A stretch of DNA of 64,000 bases from Hyalella azteca (Eukaryota > Arthropoda > Malacostraca > Amphipoda > Hyalellidae). Positions 43,075 through 55,349 of the stretch are shown in pieces. Below the pieces are notes generated by a model that was not told where the DNA came from, made no database searches, and was given only the letters and a program-made list of their open reading frames with translations. How positions within the stretch are numbered: position 1 is the first letter of the stretch; each line of letters starts with the position of its first letter. A program made the translations under genes and the position numbers. Location of the stretch: positions 186,001 to 250,000 of the forward strand of contig NW_025936068.1 in NCBI RefSeq assembly GCF_000764305.2. The letters run 5' to 3'.

Positions 43075-43857
43075 TCGGTGATTCCACATGTCCACAGACG
43101 ACCTCAGCAAGCTGGAATTTGGGCAGCAAAAGTGGCAGATGCCATTCAACGTTGACAAATGCCACCAGCTGTCAGTAACCGAAGAAGAGGAATAGAGTGC
43201 CCACTACCTACTCGATCCAAGGACAGGCGCTGGAACAAATCTCCTGCGCCAAGTACCTCGTCGTTAAAATATCAAAAACTCTGCACTGGGGAATCACATC
43301 GAGGCAACTACAGCCATAGTCAACTGGACCTGCGCGTTTGCCTACCAAAATTTCAAAGGATGCCCAACAAAAGCCCACGTTCACTGCTACAAAGGCCTCG
43401 TACGATCGGTGCTGGAATAGACATCACCTGCCTGTGAGACGCATCAGGAGCACCTGAAGACCATCCTTGAGATGATGCAACGCGGAGCGGCCCGCAGAAT
43501 CCTACGTGATTTTAGCCCCACATTCAATGCCACTGAGATGGTAGCCAGACTCAAGTTGGACTAGCTCCACCTGAGGAGAACGGCAGATAATGCATGCATA
43601 CTGTAAAAAATGCTGCATCGCCTAGTCGATGTCCAACCTACTTCAGGATTCTGCCAACCAGTCACACGCGCAACGAAGGGGCAACAACTGAAGCTGCAGG
43701 TCCCACGCACCAGAACCGACGTCCACCTACACTCCTTCTTTCCTTCGGCCATCAGAATATGGAACTCCTCGAATGCCGGGGTCGTGGCAGCAGCATCGCT
43801 ACCTGCCTTCCAATCAGCGGGTGCGCAGCCATACACGGCTGGCTGAGGGCGGACCAT
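43075..43857 (+). mobile_element. Decayed non-LTR retrotransposon, 3' end of reverse transcriptase
   Basis: Translating across frames gives WQMPFNVDKCHQLSV, a SCAKYLGV-like piece degraded to CAKYLVVKIS, FKGCPTKAHVHCYKGLVRSV, then QRGAARRILRDFSP and LRRTADNACMLYKMLHRLVD. This is the order seen downstream of the catalytic site in jockey/CR1-like elements. Several frameshifts and stops; no catalytic FADD box in the window. Inactive. Confidence 0.85.
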
Positions 43858-45551
43858 AACTGAAGCCTTTTTGTCACATTTTTTGTATCAAGACGTTCTC
43901 CAATGTCCTCATGTGCGTGCGCGCCACCGTTGATGGTGTTTTTCTTCAATTATGGAGCATCACTGTTTATATTATGAATGAGTATGGATGAGTCTGAACT
44001 AACAGCCCAGTCACGATGATTAGATATCTGAACAACTACCAACGTGAATTATATTGCATTATAAGCTCAGTTTTCAGCTCACTGAAGTCAGGATGCAGGT
44101 GCAATGAAATAGCTTTACTTTGTGAGGAAATATACACTCCACATGCAGCAGAATCTGGGGGCAGACTGACAATAGCCGTGACAGTAAATCACATGATTAC
44201 CTCACTGTAAACATTGCCCAACGTAGCTCCGAATTCATTTGGAAGTTCCACACCCAATGCAATCTCCAAGTTCTCATGGATATATCATGTAATATCTACC
44301 CAAGGAGGAACAGTTAATCACCGGTACATGCACGCGCCGGCAAAAGGGACTAAAGGAGCGTCGAAAACTGGCAGCATATTGAACGGATTAGCATGAGCTT
44401 GATCTAATAACTATCTTAATTTGACCAAATTTTCCGAGAGTTTCGTACTGTTAAAAAATTAAATGACGTAAAATCTATAATACATTTTCCATCTCCGCAT
44501 AATAAATATGTATTTATTATGTTATTATTTATACATAATTAATAATATATTCTCACAATTTATGCAGATCCGTTTATAATTGAAGGAGATATAACCGAGC
44601 AAGTTGCGCAAAATCATCGTTATTTAGTTTCAATAAAAAATGAAACAATTTGAAAATATATAAAATAATATACCCGCCGCTACATTAATAAAAACTGTGT
44701 AATAATGTGTATTTCATGCGAATCCGTTCCTAATTGAAGGATTTATGACTGGGCAAGTTGCGAAAAATTACGTTTTTGCGTTTCAAATTCGGTCTTCGCA
44801 GGCGAGTTCGCTGAAGTGTCGATTCGGTCGTACAAATCTGAAATAATTCATACATCGCCGTATTTCTAATAACTAATTATTTTCTGAATTTCAAGCTAAT
44901 CTGTTTTTAATTGAAAATTTTTTAAGAAAAATTATTCGTTTTTATAACTATTAATTGTGATTCAACCTTATTAATAGACTTTTTACATAAAATTTCTCAA
45001 CTTTTTTCATTCATGCATATGAAATGCGTAATACACTTTAAAGCCTGAAGAGTCAATTTATGCATGCACTGCATTTTATTTCACAATGTACTCTCTGTCT
45101 CTTTGTGTCTGTGTCATTGTACTTGTGTGTGTGTCTTAATTAGTTTTAACAACTATTCGGAAAATTGTACCTGACGCTACTTGCGCATGTGAATGGGGGC
45201 AGCCATCTAGGATTGTTCTCACCAACACCTTGCAACTCGTACAGGTCTTGCGTCGCCAGCATTTACCATTTTCAATTGCCTATTTCTAGGGGTTGGATGT
45301 GGCTTGTTTTTCTGAGCGCTTCGTTGCGCCGCCTGTCCTAAGGCCTTACGATGAATGTGATCTCGCGCTTGAAATCACATGACTTATGTTGAATGTCTTC
45401 TTGCTAATTTCAGTTATGTGTATACGAAAATCGCCAACTTGTTCCACCTTCGCTTGTGAAATATTGGGCTGACGAAACTTTTTGTATACCTTTTCAGATC
45501 GGAAAGTGCTGTGGAGTGTGGTATTCAATTTCAGGACATTTGTTAGAAAAC
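43858..45551. other. Intergenic upstream of CBP80, with diverged repeats
   Basis: Three diverged copies of a segment around GATCCGTTTATAATTGAAGG start near 44565, 44716 and 44890. The rest is AT-rich. The CBP80 promoter presumably lies just before 45552, but no core element stands out. Confidence 0.5.
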
Positions 45552-45588
45552 ATGAGTCGAAGGAAATACGATGATACTGGAGATTATG
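45552..45588 (+). CDS. CBP80 exon 1
   Basis: 37 nt, ATG start, [12 protein letters not shown], phase 1 at G|GTGAGC. The start matches the family's usual MSRRR-type beginning. Confidence 0.9.
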
Positions 45589-48500
45589 GTGAGCAAATTG
45601 TACATCCTAAGTACGAAATCTTATTTTTTAATGCTAATTAGGTACTGCTTAACCGGTTATGTAAGTCTTTCAATGATTCAAATATTCAGATTCAAGTAGA
45701 AAAAAGTAGTAAAAACTCGGTAAATTGCTGATTGCTCTAACAAAAATTTGTTCTGTTTACACAGGGAGAAGTGCTAGGCTAGCGCTAGGCTAACTGCAAA
45801 TTTCCAAACTGGAATTTTAACCTGTTAGCTAGTTTGGAAAAATTCTGTCAAGTATTGAGTAGTGAGTAGGCCTACCTAGGTACTACCTAGGTACCTATTC
45901 AGATTTCAGATTCACCTGCAAAATGAATGTGTGAAGGGAGATCAAAATTAAAAATGAGTGTATGTTAGTAACAGGTAGGCTTGCTCTTAATTTGGAATAT
46001 TGGACAGAATTTTCCAAACATTGGAGGGAGCTTCACAGGCAAAAACTGTTGTTGCATAGTAGACCATTTTCAAAGATTACAGGTGAAAAATGTGCTGTTT
46101 AGGTATATTAAGCTTATTCTACATTTAAAACATTATGCAATAGTAAAAAAGATAGGCAAAATTTACTGCATGCCAGAGCTTTTTAGTTCATTCACATATA
46201 TCACAGGTGACTTGACTTCTTCCCAATTTTCCAGAATGGGTTGGCTGTTGGCCCAACATGACCTCTGAAGTTTGCACTTGCAGCATGTACAACTTTTAGT
46301 TATTTAAATCCATACTTCTGTCAAGTCAATTGGTTGTTAAAACATTCATTTAAAATATCAATATAATAACTACCTACCCATTCAAGATGTCATCAATGAT
46401 CTTGTATATTGAGTTTATTATTCAACAATTTATTCTTTGTGCCATCTTATAATATTCAGGTACCTAATTCAATGTAATTGAATGCACCTGAGAAGTGCCT
46501 TATTTTGCTAGTACTTCCATATTTTTTAAATTTAAATTGTGTACTGTTTTATTGATGTTTATGTTTATCTCACCATCTTTATTGACATTTATTTGTCCAG
46601 CTGTCACATATTTTTAATAACTTGAAATTGTTCACAGATAATCGAGAGAGAAAACGGAGGCGCACTGATGCTGTCGAGATTGAAGACAGGCTGGAATCAC
46701 TCATCATCCGAGTGGGAGAAAAGGTATTTCATTTCACTATATGCTTTATGCTTATCATAGTGGTATATAAATGAGTTTTTTGTTGACCTTCCCTACAAGT
46801 AAATAGGTAAATATCCCTCCCAATATATAAATCAGTGGTATATAAAACAAATTTTTTAGCTCAGGCAATTAAAAATGAACTGAGTCTAAAAAATACCTGG
46901 TTTGCCACTATGATTCTCCTCATTTAATTGTCACATACTTTCAGTTTAAGCATGGTATCACTGTAAGTACCGGTATAGTATTTGAACTAGTCATCCTTTC
47001 TTTTACTTATCAAATACACAGATTTTGGTCATTGTTTCAGTAAGATCAGATTTCAAGGCCTAAAATGTTATAAATATTACCAAGGGATTTTTTTAAGAAC
47101 TATGTTAGCAGTTAGCCTTTTAGATCTACCTATTGCAAAGAATATAAATAAATGAGTATTGAAGGACAAATGTGTTGGCAAATGTTCTGATGACATAAAT
47201 TTGATACAAGCCAAACAAATCCAAAATTTTATATATTTTTATCTCCCGCATATATCTGCCAATTGGTAATTTACATGACTGAATTCCAATTGTAGCTTTG
47301 AGAGTAGACATTTTCTGAGCTTGAGAAAGAGCTTCATGCACGGCAGTATTTGTTCCTCCACACTTGGCTTCTACTCAATTCTGTAGTTTTTAATTCAAAG
47401 GCAATTATTTAGGTGCACATGAAAAAAATTTGACATGTTGAACAAAGGACAACAAAAATCTAACTCAGTACTCACTGCAGTGAGTGATAGAGCGCATTTT
47501 CTTGTTGACAAAAACTTGAGGTCATGGACAGACAGACAGACAGACAGATGGACATGGCGAGCACAATAGTGCATTTTTTCCATAAATAAGAAAATGCGCT
47601 AAATAGACATTTATACAAATCAATATTGTTGAAGGATTTTAAAATTCATCTCAAATTAATTCAATTTCATATTGAAAATATTAGGAATCAATAAAAATTT
47701 GGACACTCAAATCCTTTGAAGTAGAATAAACATTTTTAGTAAATTTCTGCTGCAAAAAAACTGAAATTTGCCAATGTCGTCAAATAATGGACTCAATAAT
47801 TATAATCAGTATTAAAAAAAGGAGAGATGTGCAAACTTTATATTACCTTATCCCTTTATGTGCTACCGACTTTACAATCCAGATACTTTATATAATTTAA
47901 TGCTCAAATTTTTAGGGCTTCACTGAATGATTGATTAGCATCCACCATCCTCAATTGCATAACATTTTATTTTATAGTCCTGCTCATTTCTCCAAAGGCT
48001 TTCATATTGTGTTAAGAACTGTATCTCTATGTTTTTGAACAGTTGGAGCGATATCACCATTTATTATTTTTTCCAGAGTACTTCGTCCCTGGAGAGTAAC
48101 CTTGAAGGACTGGCCAGTGTGCTGGAGGCGGACATCAATAACTACCGCAACAAAATCCTTAAAATCCTGAGTGAATGTGCTGTCAAAATGCCAGAAAAAA
48201 CCACCATCTATACAACTTTGGTTGGGTTGCTCAATGCTAAGAATTACATTTTCGGAGGAGAGGTAAATCAGGAAGAAAATATAATGTTAAACTAGATTCA
48301 GTTAGTTATCCTTCATTGTCCCATTGATTCGTTTTGTTGTTGCTCTCTATGTTTATAGTTTTTTATGCAGTTATATACCACTCTGCAGAGAAAATTCATG
48401 AAGTTCATGTAAAGTTAAGATGTGTAACTGCATCTTGCTAACAAGTAACCTTTTCCTTTGTGGCAAACCAAAAAATAATCTGGAAACAAATAGATATTTT

Positions 48501-51500
48501 GGTCTATCCGTTTTTTGTTCATAATTCTACTCCCACAGAAGAAAATCATTACATTATATCTTTGTTTCAGTTTGTAGATCTGATGGCTCGCAAACTCAAG
48601 GACGCTCTCAAAAGCTGCATGTGGAAGACTGCTCGTTATGTGGTGCGCTTCTTTGCTGATCTTGTCAACTGCCACGTTATCTCAACCAACTCTCTGCTGC
48701 AGCTCTACCACTCATTCCTGGAGACTGCTCAGGAGGACAATGCACCACAAGGTAAAGAATTGGATCAGTACTCACTGCAGTGAGTGACAGCGCGCATTTT
48801 CTTGTGTATAAATCAAACGAGAAGTCACGGTCGGACGGACATGACGAGCACAATAGTGCCTTTTTTCCATAAATGAAAAAATGCGCTAAAAATACTCGAG
48901 AATCAACAAGAAATATTGGAACAACAGTGTTTAGTTGGCCCATTGACATAGGTTCTTAGCGTGATACAACACAAGGAATGAAAACGAATAATGCTCATGA
49001 TATCTTGAATAGTACTTGTTAATTGTTTCTATTAAGTAAACTTGAGAAACTGCTGAAAATCTTGAACCATTGTTACTTGTTTCTAATAAGTGGACTTAGG
49101 TAACACATATAATTCCAGATTCCTAGCGTGAGAAGAACAGGGAACAGTAATGAATTGGGATAAGTTGATATAAAATCCTTATTAATTGTTTTTAATAAAT
49201 AGATCAAAGTATGTGCTGAAAACTCTTCCAGTTGATAAATCTGCAACTAATTTCAATACCATTTCGTTATAATGTGGCCCTGAATGATTTGGTCTTAGTA
49301 AGTAAAGATAGGGCATTTAATTTATACTTTTTAAAATTGCTTTGTCAAGAATATTGCTTTGTTTTAGCATATTATGGATTAAAAGTTGTAATCTCTCTAT
49401 GCAGTTCGGAGTGACACGTACATCTACGCTGTGCTGAGCTCGCTGCCTTGGGTTGGCCGTGAGCTTTATGAGAAGAAAGAACAAGATCTTGAGAAGCTAC
49501 TGAAGCACATCGAGATCTACGTTAACAAACGAAGCTGTAAACACGTCGCGGGCCTGCGGGTATGGAGGTCTGACTCTCCTCACCCTCAAGAGGAATATTT
49601 GGACTGCCTTTGGGCTCAGATCTGCAAACTGCGCTCAGATAACTGGCAGGAGAAACACATTGCTAGGCCCTATGTGGCTTTTGATCAGGTTTGTTGCAGC
49701 ACATGAAGTTGTATGAAATATTTTCTAGGTGTGATTTGTGACTAAATTTCAAGAAAAAAATTCAGTTTTAACTATTTTGTTGGAATTTATCATTTAATTT
49801 TTAATTCCATGGTATGGCGGTAAATTTTGCAGATAATTCTTTGATTTTCGCAATGCCGTCCTTAATGTTCTCAAAATTCTTTGATACTGTCTTCATTCTT
49901 GATCCTTTGTTATCTGGCTTGTGATAGTACCTATATTTATTTAAGGGACATTTTGCAAGCTTGTTCCATTTCGGTATTGATGATTCTTAAAATCAAATGA
50001 ACAGTCTTCTGTATGATTCGAGCTAAGCATAGATAATTGACCAAATTTTCACAGGTGTTATGCGAGGCTTAAAATCAAAAGAACAGTTCTCGCCATAATT
50101 AAAGCTAGTCATTTACGTAGAGAACTGTGATCATAATTGAACTTAATTTTCACAGGTCCTGTGCGAGGCTCTGCAACACAACATCCCTGTCATCACGCCC
50201 CCGCCGCACAGCCCTGACAACACCTACCCCTTCCCGTGGGTGGTGTTCAGGCTATTTGCCTACACTGACTGCCCTGAGGGTCCCATCCTCCCAGGGGCGC
50301 ACTCCATCGAACGTTACCTCATTGAGGAGCACCTCCACAACATCATCAAGCAGTTCCATCTTGAGAGAAAACAATGGTACGTATCATGCAAAATAATTAT
50401 GGCAATGTTCCTGCAGTAACATAATGTGATGTTATTCTAGTGTGGTGAAGGTTCAGTTCAGCAAATTATCTAGGTTCATAAACAGAACAATGGATCCAGT
50501 TAACGTTATTGCACACATAACTATGTCATTCCAGCCTCGGAGAGATGAGATTTATTCACATCTATACGGCATCTGCCCCTTTCTTGCCCCTTCACTGTGC
50601 AAAATCGGCTAGACGTAAGAGTGTGCACGGCTTTGAAGCCTGCAATGACGCGAGCGTCTTCTCGTGTTCTTCTTACTTGCTTCTGTCTATAGTTTCAGAA
50701 GTAATAACTTCCTACTTCAACTGCTTTTAATCAATTGTTTTGTTAAACCTATTATTGCTGTCCTTAATTTTATAAGGGAAACCTCTCATTGATTGCTTAA
50801 ATAATTAAAGTCTCTGAAAAATCTAGAATGACACAAGAACAACCCGAGCTTTTTAAAAACTGCATTAATAAAATTAATCAATTTCATTTTAGTGTTCCAC
50901 ATTTATTCACCAAAACAAATACCTACTACATGCAACCTACAAAAATTTGTTCCAATTGGATTTGTAGACAGAGTAGTTGCAGAAGTTATGTTCCTCTCTA
51001 TATATAATGCAATTACTCGATTGTGTCTACTTTTGATGAAAAATTATTCAATTTTTTTATGCATTATTAAAGATTAACTAACAGTGCTTACAGTGCTCCA
51101 ATCACCATTATAGAAAAAGTAGTTTCTTGCGGCTCGAACGGAAAGAACTTGAGTCAAGTTGGAAAAGTTTGTTGAATTTTAGCGGTATGTGTTGGGAATG
51201 TGGTGGCAATAACACAGTTCAATGATGAACTGCAATTACAATTGCAATTTTTCATTTGATTGCAACTCATGATGAAGTGCAATTGTTACTATCATGACTT
51301 GTTTGGTATAGAATTCGGTGTGTGAATGTAAGATTTGCTCTCAGTATTTTTAATTCACGTATTATTGCAGCGCCTCGTTCCTGCTGGACTTCCCACTGAA
51401 GCAGAAGATCCCCCTGGAGTACGTCATTGTTGAGGTCGTTCTGGCCGAGATGTTCCACTTGCCGGCGTCGCGCTACCTTCAGATCTGCTATGGGTCCCTG

Positions 51501-54500
51501 CTCATCGAGCTCTGCAAGCTCCAGCCCGCTACCATGCCGCAAGTCCTGGCCCAGGCAGTCGAGCTTCTCTTTGAACGCATTGATACAATGAACACTTGCT
51601 GCCATGATCGGTGAGTTGTTGAGGCAGTTTCTATTTAGTGAGATGGATTATAATTTCTATTGATAATGTAAACTGGTAAATCTTTGTTATTGGAAGGTAA
51701 ATCTTTGTAAATGAAACAAATTGTTGGTAGTATTTGCTGACATCATGAAGCTATGCTGAAAGATCCTCTATTTTTGACAATAACATTTTATCTGACTATG
51801 TGTTATAAAAACATGGTTTTCTATGAAAGATTATTACACTTTCATCATTGCAATATACTATCTTCTGGAATATATTCGAAGTTAACACTGATTGATGAAT
51901 ATTGACGGAAAATTTTTATTCTATTCGACATAGTCAACACTTCAATTTCAACTACACTGCGCAATTACTTTGGGCTTATCTTTGATTGTTTAAACAGGTT
52001 TGTAAGTTGGTTCGCATACCACTTGAGCAACTTCCAATTCAAATGGTCGTGGGACGACTGGCTGCACGCTGCTAAATTGCCTGTGGATCATCCCAGGGCC
52101 AAGTTTGTGGTGGAGGTGCTGCAGCGCTGCATGAGGTTGGTACTGTCATGGGATTTGCATGCTGCCCTACAATGTTACTTATCTGTGAGTGTCATAGCTT
52201 ATCAAATAGATCATCCTAAGCAATTACTGTTATTAGCACTATGCTCTTTGATTGAGGTTCAATGCTTTCCTTCTTGATGCATGGGAGACTGATGTTCATC
52301 AGTGATATTATCTTATTATTATAATAATTTTTGCTCATTATCTTTGATTAGACGGTAAAAGGTTTTATTTTGCAGGCTGTCGTACCATGATCGCATTGCT
52401 GAGGTGGTTCCTGAGCAGTTCGACTGCTTCGTTCCTGCCAAACCTAAAGTTATCTTTAGATACGATCCTGATCTTGGCGGTGAGTGAGCTCTCGAGAAAT
52501 GAACTGTCTTTTCGACTATCCTGATCTTGGTTGTGAGTGAACTGTGGGAAAATCTGCCGGTCGTTGGAGAAAAATTCAATTGTGTTGCGGTTCCAGCTTA
52601 AAAAACGGCTCTTGACAGCATCTACAGTGGAAAGACAATTGATTGAAGATTTTACAGAGCATTTAATTTGAAACAAAAAAACGATTTGTTACTTTTCTTT
52701 AACTTATTAGTGACATATGCTTTTTGTAATTAATATTTGAGACGTTAGAAGCCCATCACTCACATTATTTTTTCTTAGCTTCTGGTTGATTTGTATCGTC
52801 ATAAGGAGAATATACCGGAAGGGAGGGAACAGTGAACACGACTGCGATAGAACACGATGTATTCAACCAATGAAATCGCCCTGCTTTTAACTTTCTTGAG
52901 GACTTATGAATCGATGGCTGGAAAATATTCCTTTAATTTCTGACCCCTGTCTGGCCTTTGTTTTGAGGAGGCAAGAGGAAAGTTTCTTCGTGCTTCCCCG
53001 TGAATGAATTGCGTTTTTTGATATCCCTTTTTGCGTTCTAGTCATGGGCCTGTGACCCACTTGCTGACAAATCAATTTTAATTATCACAGTGTTTTAGTT
53101 TTTGTATTTGCAAGCAAAACATTTGTGGTGATGAGCAATAATCTATTGATGTCTTGTTGCTTCTCGCAACTAATGAATTCAGGTTTATAAATAATATACG
53201 TTTAAAAATTACTTTTTTAAAGACAACACTTCTAACGAATCCAATGTCTCCAATGTTAAAGATGTACAACGAATTTCTCATTTTATTTTCGAATATTAAA
53301 AAATTTGATTTTTCGATTTTTTCAAATTCAAAATTATTTGTTCTGTCAATTTATTCATGCATTGCCTCCGACTTCACACAAGTGTGCAAAATTTCAGATC
53401 AATTGGACAGGTAAAGTGTGTCAAATATCAGTTATAAGATTTGTAGCTGACGAAATAATTTTTTCAATTTTTTTAATATTGAAAAAAAAATTGTTTATTT
53501 TTAAAATCATTTATTTTGTCATTTGATTAATGCATTGTCTCCAACATTAAGCAGGTGTGCAAAATTTCAGATCAATAGGATTAGTAGAAGTGTGTCAAAT
53601 TTCGATTACAAGATTTGTAGCAGAAAGACAGACAAACAAGAAGTGAAGTTAAAGAGAAGTGTTGTAATAATAAGGAAAGTTTTCCTGATCTGTTGTTTCA
53701 ACTGACTTTGATTTGCAACCCTTATTTGATTTAGTTGCATATAATTCATTTTTAATTATTTAAATCACAATTGATATGCTTAGGTTACAGATGATTCATT
53801 TTCTAATATTTATGTTCCTATTCATTTGGATGATGATTTAATGAATTTAAGGTTAGTTGAAGTGACTTCAACCAAAAGAAATTGTTATCCAAGAAGTCAA
53901 TCACTGTTCCAGTTGTTCTTTAATTCGAAGTACGTAGCATTGTATTTTAAGTCCGTCAAAAACTACCATTATCTTTGATGCTTATGAATCTCTATCTAAA
54001 AAAAATTATTTGAAATCCTATTCCAGATTTTATTGGACTGAAAATATCTCTCAATTCCTTGCGGTAATGATCCGAGTTTCTCTACTTTTATCAGTCTTTA
54101 TGTATGCTAACTTAAGCCTAAACTTTTGAAAACTCTGCAGGTCGTATGTGTGGGAAATTCTGCACGCCACCATCCGCAAGATGTCGAAGCACGTGGCGCG
54201 TCTCCAGAAAGACATGCTTGATTCTCGCGACTCTCACCGACGCCGACGAAGCGGTGCCGAGACGCGACGTGCTTCTGACGAGTCAGAGTCAAACTCCGAC
54301 AACTCCAGCGACGAGGACACTGCACGACCACGACCTACGGAGGAGGAGATCGAGCGCATGGAAGAGAAACTCGAAACTGCGCACACGGACCAAAAGAATC
54401 TCTTCTTGATCATCTTCCAGGTCTGTGCTACGACGCGATTGCTCTACTAGATCATTTACAAGTTTTTGGACGTGATTAACACTTATTATTTTGATATATA

Positions 54501-55349
54501 GGTGACTGAAACTGCCATTGCTTTCAAATTTATTATTGTAAAACTATAACTTCTTCAGTATTTTACGCGTCGCTGTGACTGTGACTTTTTCAAGGAAGTT
54601 TTATCAATAGAAGTTTCTGGATGTTGAAATAAGCAAATATGCATTTTTGACGAGGAAGCAGGCTTATTTGCTTCCTCTACTTAGAAAGACAATGCCAAGC
54701 AACTAAATAAGATATAGGTATACCTGTCAAGTATTATATGTACTACTTATAAACGTTTGAGTTCATGTAGTCAAATTATTTTACTGAATGAATAGTTGGT
54801 AACGTAAAGATTGTCAGTGCTCTTGATACAAAAACCCGGTTGCATTTTATACAAGTTAAAATATAAGTAATAATAGTAAGAACCCTAAATTTGTTTATTT
54901 GACTGTGACGTGCAGCGGTTCATCATGCTGCTGTCGGAGCACCTGTCGAAGTGCGACACCGAGCGAAGGGACTATGACACGCACTGGTATCGCTGGACCG
55001 TGGGGCGTCTGCAGCAGATCTTCATGCAGGTCAGTTAATTACAGGTCAAACCAGCAGTGCTCATTTTGACAGGTCTGAACACCGTCAAAATGCGACACCG
55101 AGCAAGAAATCGTCATGCTGTGCTGGTTAGTTATTTTTGCGATGCTCTCAAGCTTGTAATTACCTAAAACTAGTAATTCATGGAATATTACTTTTGATGT
55201 TCGGGTTTCTAATGAATGAATTTGTGTATGTGCAGCACAACAACCAAGTTGAGCGGTACGGGAAGACGCTGAATGAGCTGCTCTTCACTCCAGATCTGGA
55301 CTCGCACATCCTGGACATCTTCAACCAGTTCATGTCACTCAGGGCTTAG
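45552..55349 (+). CDS. Nuclear cap-binding protein subunit 1 (CBP80), with one internal segment missing
   Basis: CBP80 with CBP20 binds the 7-methylguanosine cap of nascent RNA polymerase II transcripts and acts in splicing, export, nonsense-mediated decay and 3' processing; it is built of three MIF4G-like helical domains. Twelve visible exons give about 660 residues against roughly 790-800 usual. Landmarks: RKRRRTDA (nuclear localisation), [129 protein letters not shown]. Between 52479 (phase 1) and 54141 (needs phase 2) an expected ~140 residues are absent and direct splicing breaks frame. Confidence 0.94.
45589..46637 (+). other. CBP80 intron 1
   Basis: AT-rich, no feature beyond a near-tandem CTAGGTACCTA palindromic patch around 45870-45895. 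Confidence 0.5.
46638..46723 (+). CDS. CBP80 exon 2, nuclear localisation segment
   Basis: 86 nt. It reads (D)[28 protein letters not shown]. The basic cluster fits the N-terminal NLS of CBP80. Leaves in phase 0. Confidence 0.93.
46724..48076 (+). other. CBP80 intron 2
   Basis: Contains the palindromic MITE-like element at 47466-47603. Otherwise AT-rich without coding. Confidence 0.6.
47466..47603. repeat. Short palindromic element, copy 1
   Basis: Contains the 16-bp perfect palindrome ACTCACTGCAGTGAGT, then GCGCATTTTCTTG, a GACA-rich middle, a conserved GGACATGGCGAGCACAATAG block, and an inverted end AAGAAAATGCGC. The second copy is at 48766-48890. Confidence 0.85.
48077..48262 (+). CDS. 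CBP80 exon 3, first MIF4G domain
   Basis: 186 nt, phase 0. [20 protein letters not shown], then [20 protein letters not shown] and [20 protein letters not shown]. Strong family match. Confidence 0.96.
48571..48751 (+). CDS. CBP80 exon 4, first MIF4G domain
   Basis: 181 nt, leaves in phase 1. [20 protein letters not shown], then [20 protein letters not shown] and [11 protein letters not shown]. Confidence 0.96.
48752..49404 (+). other. CBP80 intron 4 with repeat insertions
   Basis: The second palindromic element lies 14 nt after the donor (48766-48890). Then come two imperfect ~115-bp copies (about 48951-49064 and 49117-49228) sharing TTAATTGTTT and GCTGAAAACTCTT-like ends. Confidence 0.7.
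48766..48890. repeat. Short palindromic element, copy 2
   Basis: Same ACTCACTGCAGTGAGT palindrome, GCGCATTTTCTTGT, ATGACGAGCACAATAGTGC and ATGCGCTAAA end as 47466-47603. Inserted almost at the exon 4 donor. Confidence 0.85.
49405..49688 (+). CDS. CBP80 exon 5, first MIF4G domain
   Basis: 284 nt, entered in phase 1 and left in phase 0. (V)[36 protein letters not shown], then [19 protein letters not shown] and RPYVAFDQ. Confidence 0.96.
49689..50155 (+). other. CBP80 intron 5
   Basis: AT-rich, with two AATTTTCACAGGT acceptor-like words (50042 and 50146 regions); the second is used because it keeps frame. Confidence 0.55.
50156..50376 (+). CDS. CBP80 exon 6
   Basis: 221 nt, phase 0 to phase 2. 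[20 protein letters not shown], then [20 protein letters not shown] and [19 protein letters not shown]. Confidence 0.96.
50377..51370 (+). other. CBP80 intron 6
   Basis: About 1 kb, no feature recognised. Confidence 0.5.
51371..51610 (+). CDS. CBP80 exon 7, second MIF4G-like domain
   Basis: 240 nt. (C)[18 protein letters not shown], then [38 protein letters not shown] and a Cys-rich end NTCCHD(R). Confidence 0.96.
51611..51997 (+). other. CBP80 intron 7
   Basis: No features seen. Confidence 0.5.
51998..52135 (+). CDS. CBP80 exon 8, second MIF4G-like domain
   Basis: 138 nt. [20 protein letters not shown], then [20 protein letters not shown] and LQRCM(R). Phase 2 at both ends. Confidence 0.96.
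52376..52479 (+). CDS. CBP80 exon 9
   Basis: 104 nt, leaves in phase 1. [20 protein letters not shown], then [14 protein letters not shown] partial copy of its 3' end (ATCCTGATCTTGG and TGTGAGTGA) recurs 40 nt later in the intron near 52520. Confidence 0.95.
52480..54140 (+). other. CBP80 interval lacking expected exon(s), with dispersed repeats
   Basis: In CBP80 about 140 residues (end of the second and start of the third helical domain) should be encoded between exons 9 and 10. I find none of them on the + strand here. There is no N. The interval contains two diverged copies of the GTGTGCAAAATTTCAGATCA element (53340-53445 and 53515-53640). Confidence 0.75.
53340..53640. repeat. Two tandem copies of a dispersed repeat
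   Basis: Each copy has ATGCATTG, TGTGCAAAATTTCAGATCAA and AGATTTGTAGC in order, about 170 bp apart. A third, more distant copy is at 40369. Confidence 0.75.
54141..54420 (+). CDS. CBP80 exon 10, third MIF4G-like domain with acidic insert
   Basis: 280 nt, needs a phase-2 donor upstream. [20 protein letters not shown], then an Arg/Ser/Asp-rich insert ([20 protein letters not shown]) and [20 protein letters not shown]. Confidence 0.95.
54421..54915 (+). other. CBP80 intron 10
   Basis: AT-rich, no features seen. Confidence 0.5.
54916..55029 (+). CDS. CBP80 exon 11
   Basis: 114 nt, phase 0. [20 protein letters not shown], then [15 protein letters not shown]. Confidence 0.96.
55236..55349 (+). 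CDS. CBP80 last exon
   Basis: 114 nt with [23 protein letters not shown], then [17 protein letters not shown]. Normal family C-terminus. Confidence 0.96.
   Translation, partial: HNNQVERYGKTLNELLFTPDLDSHILDIFNQFMSLRA

Noticed and set aside
43561..43949. - strand ORFs over the retrotransposon remnant
   Set aside because: The + strand frames carry the conserved reverse-transcriptase tail order; the - strand frames are shadows.
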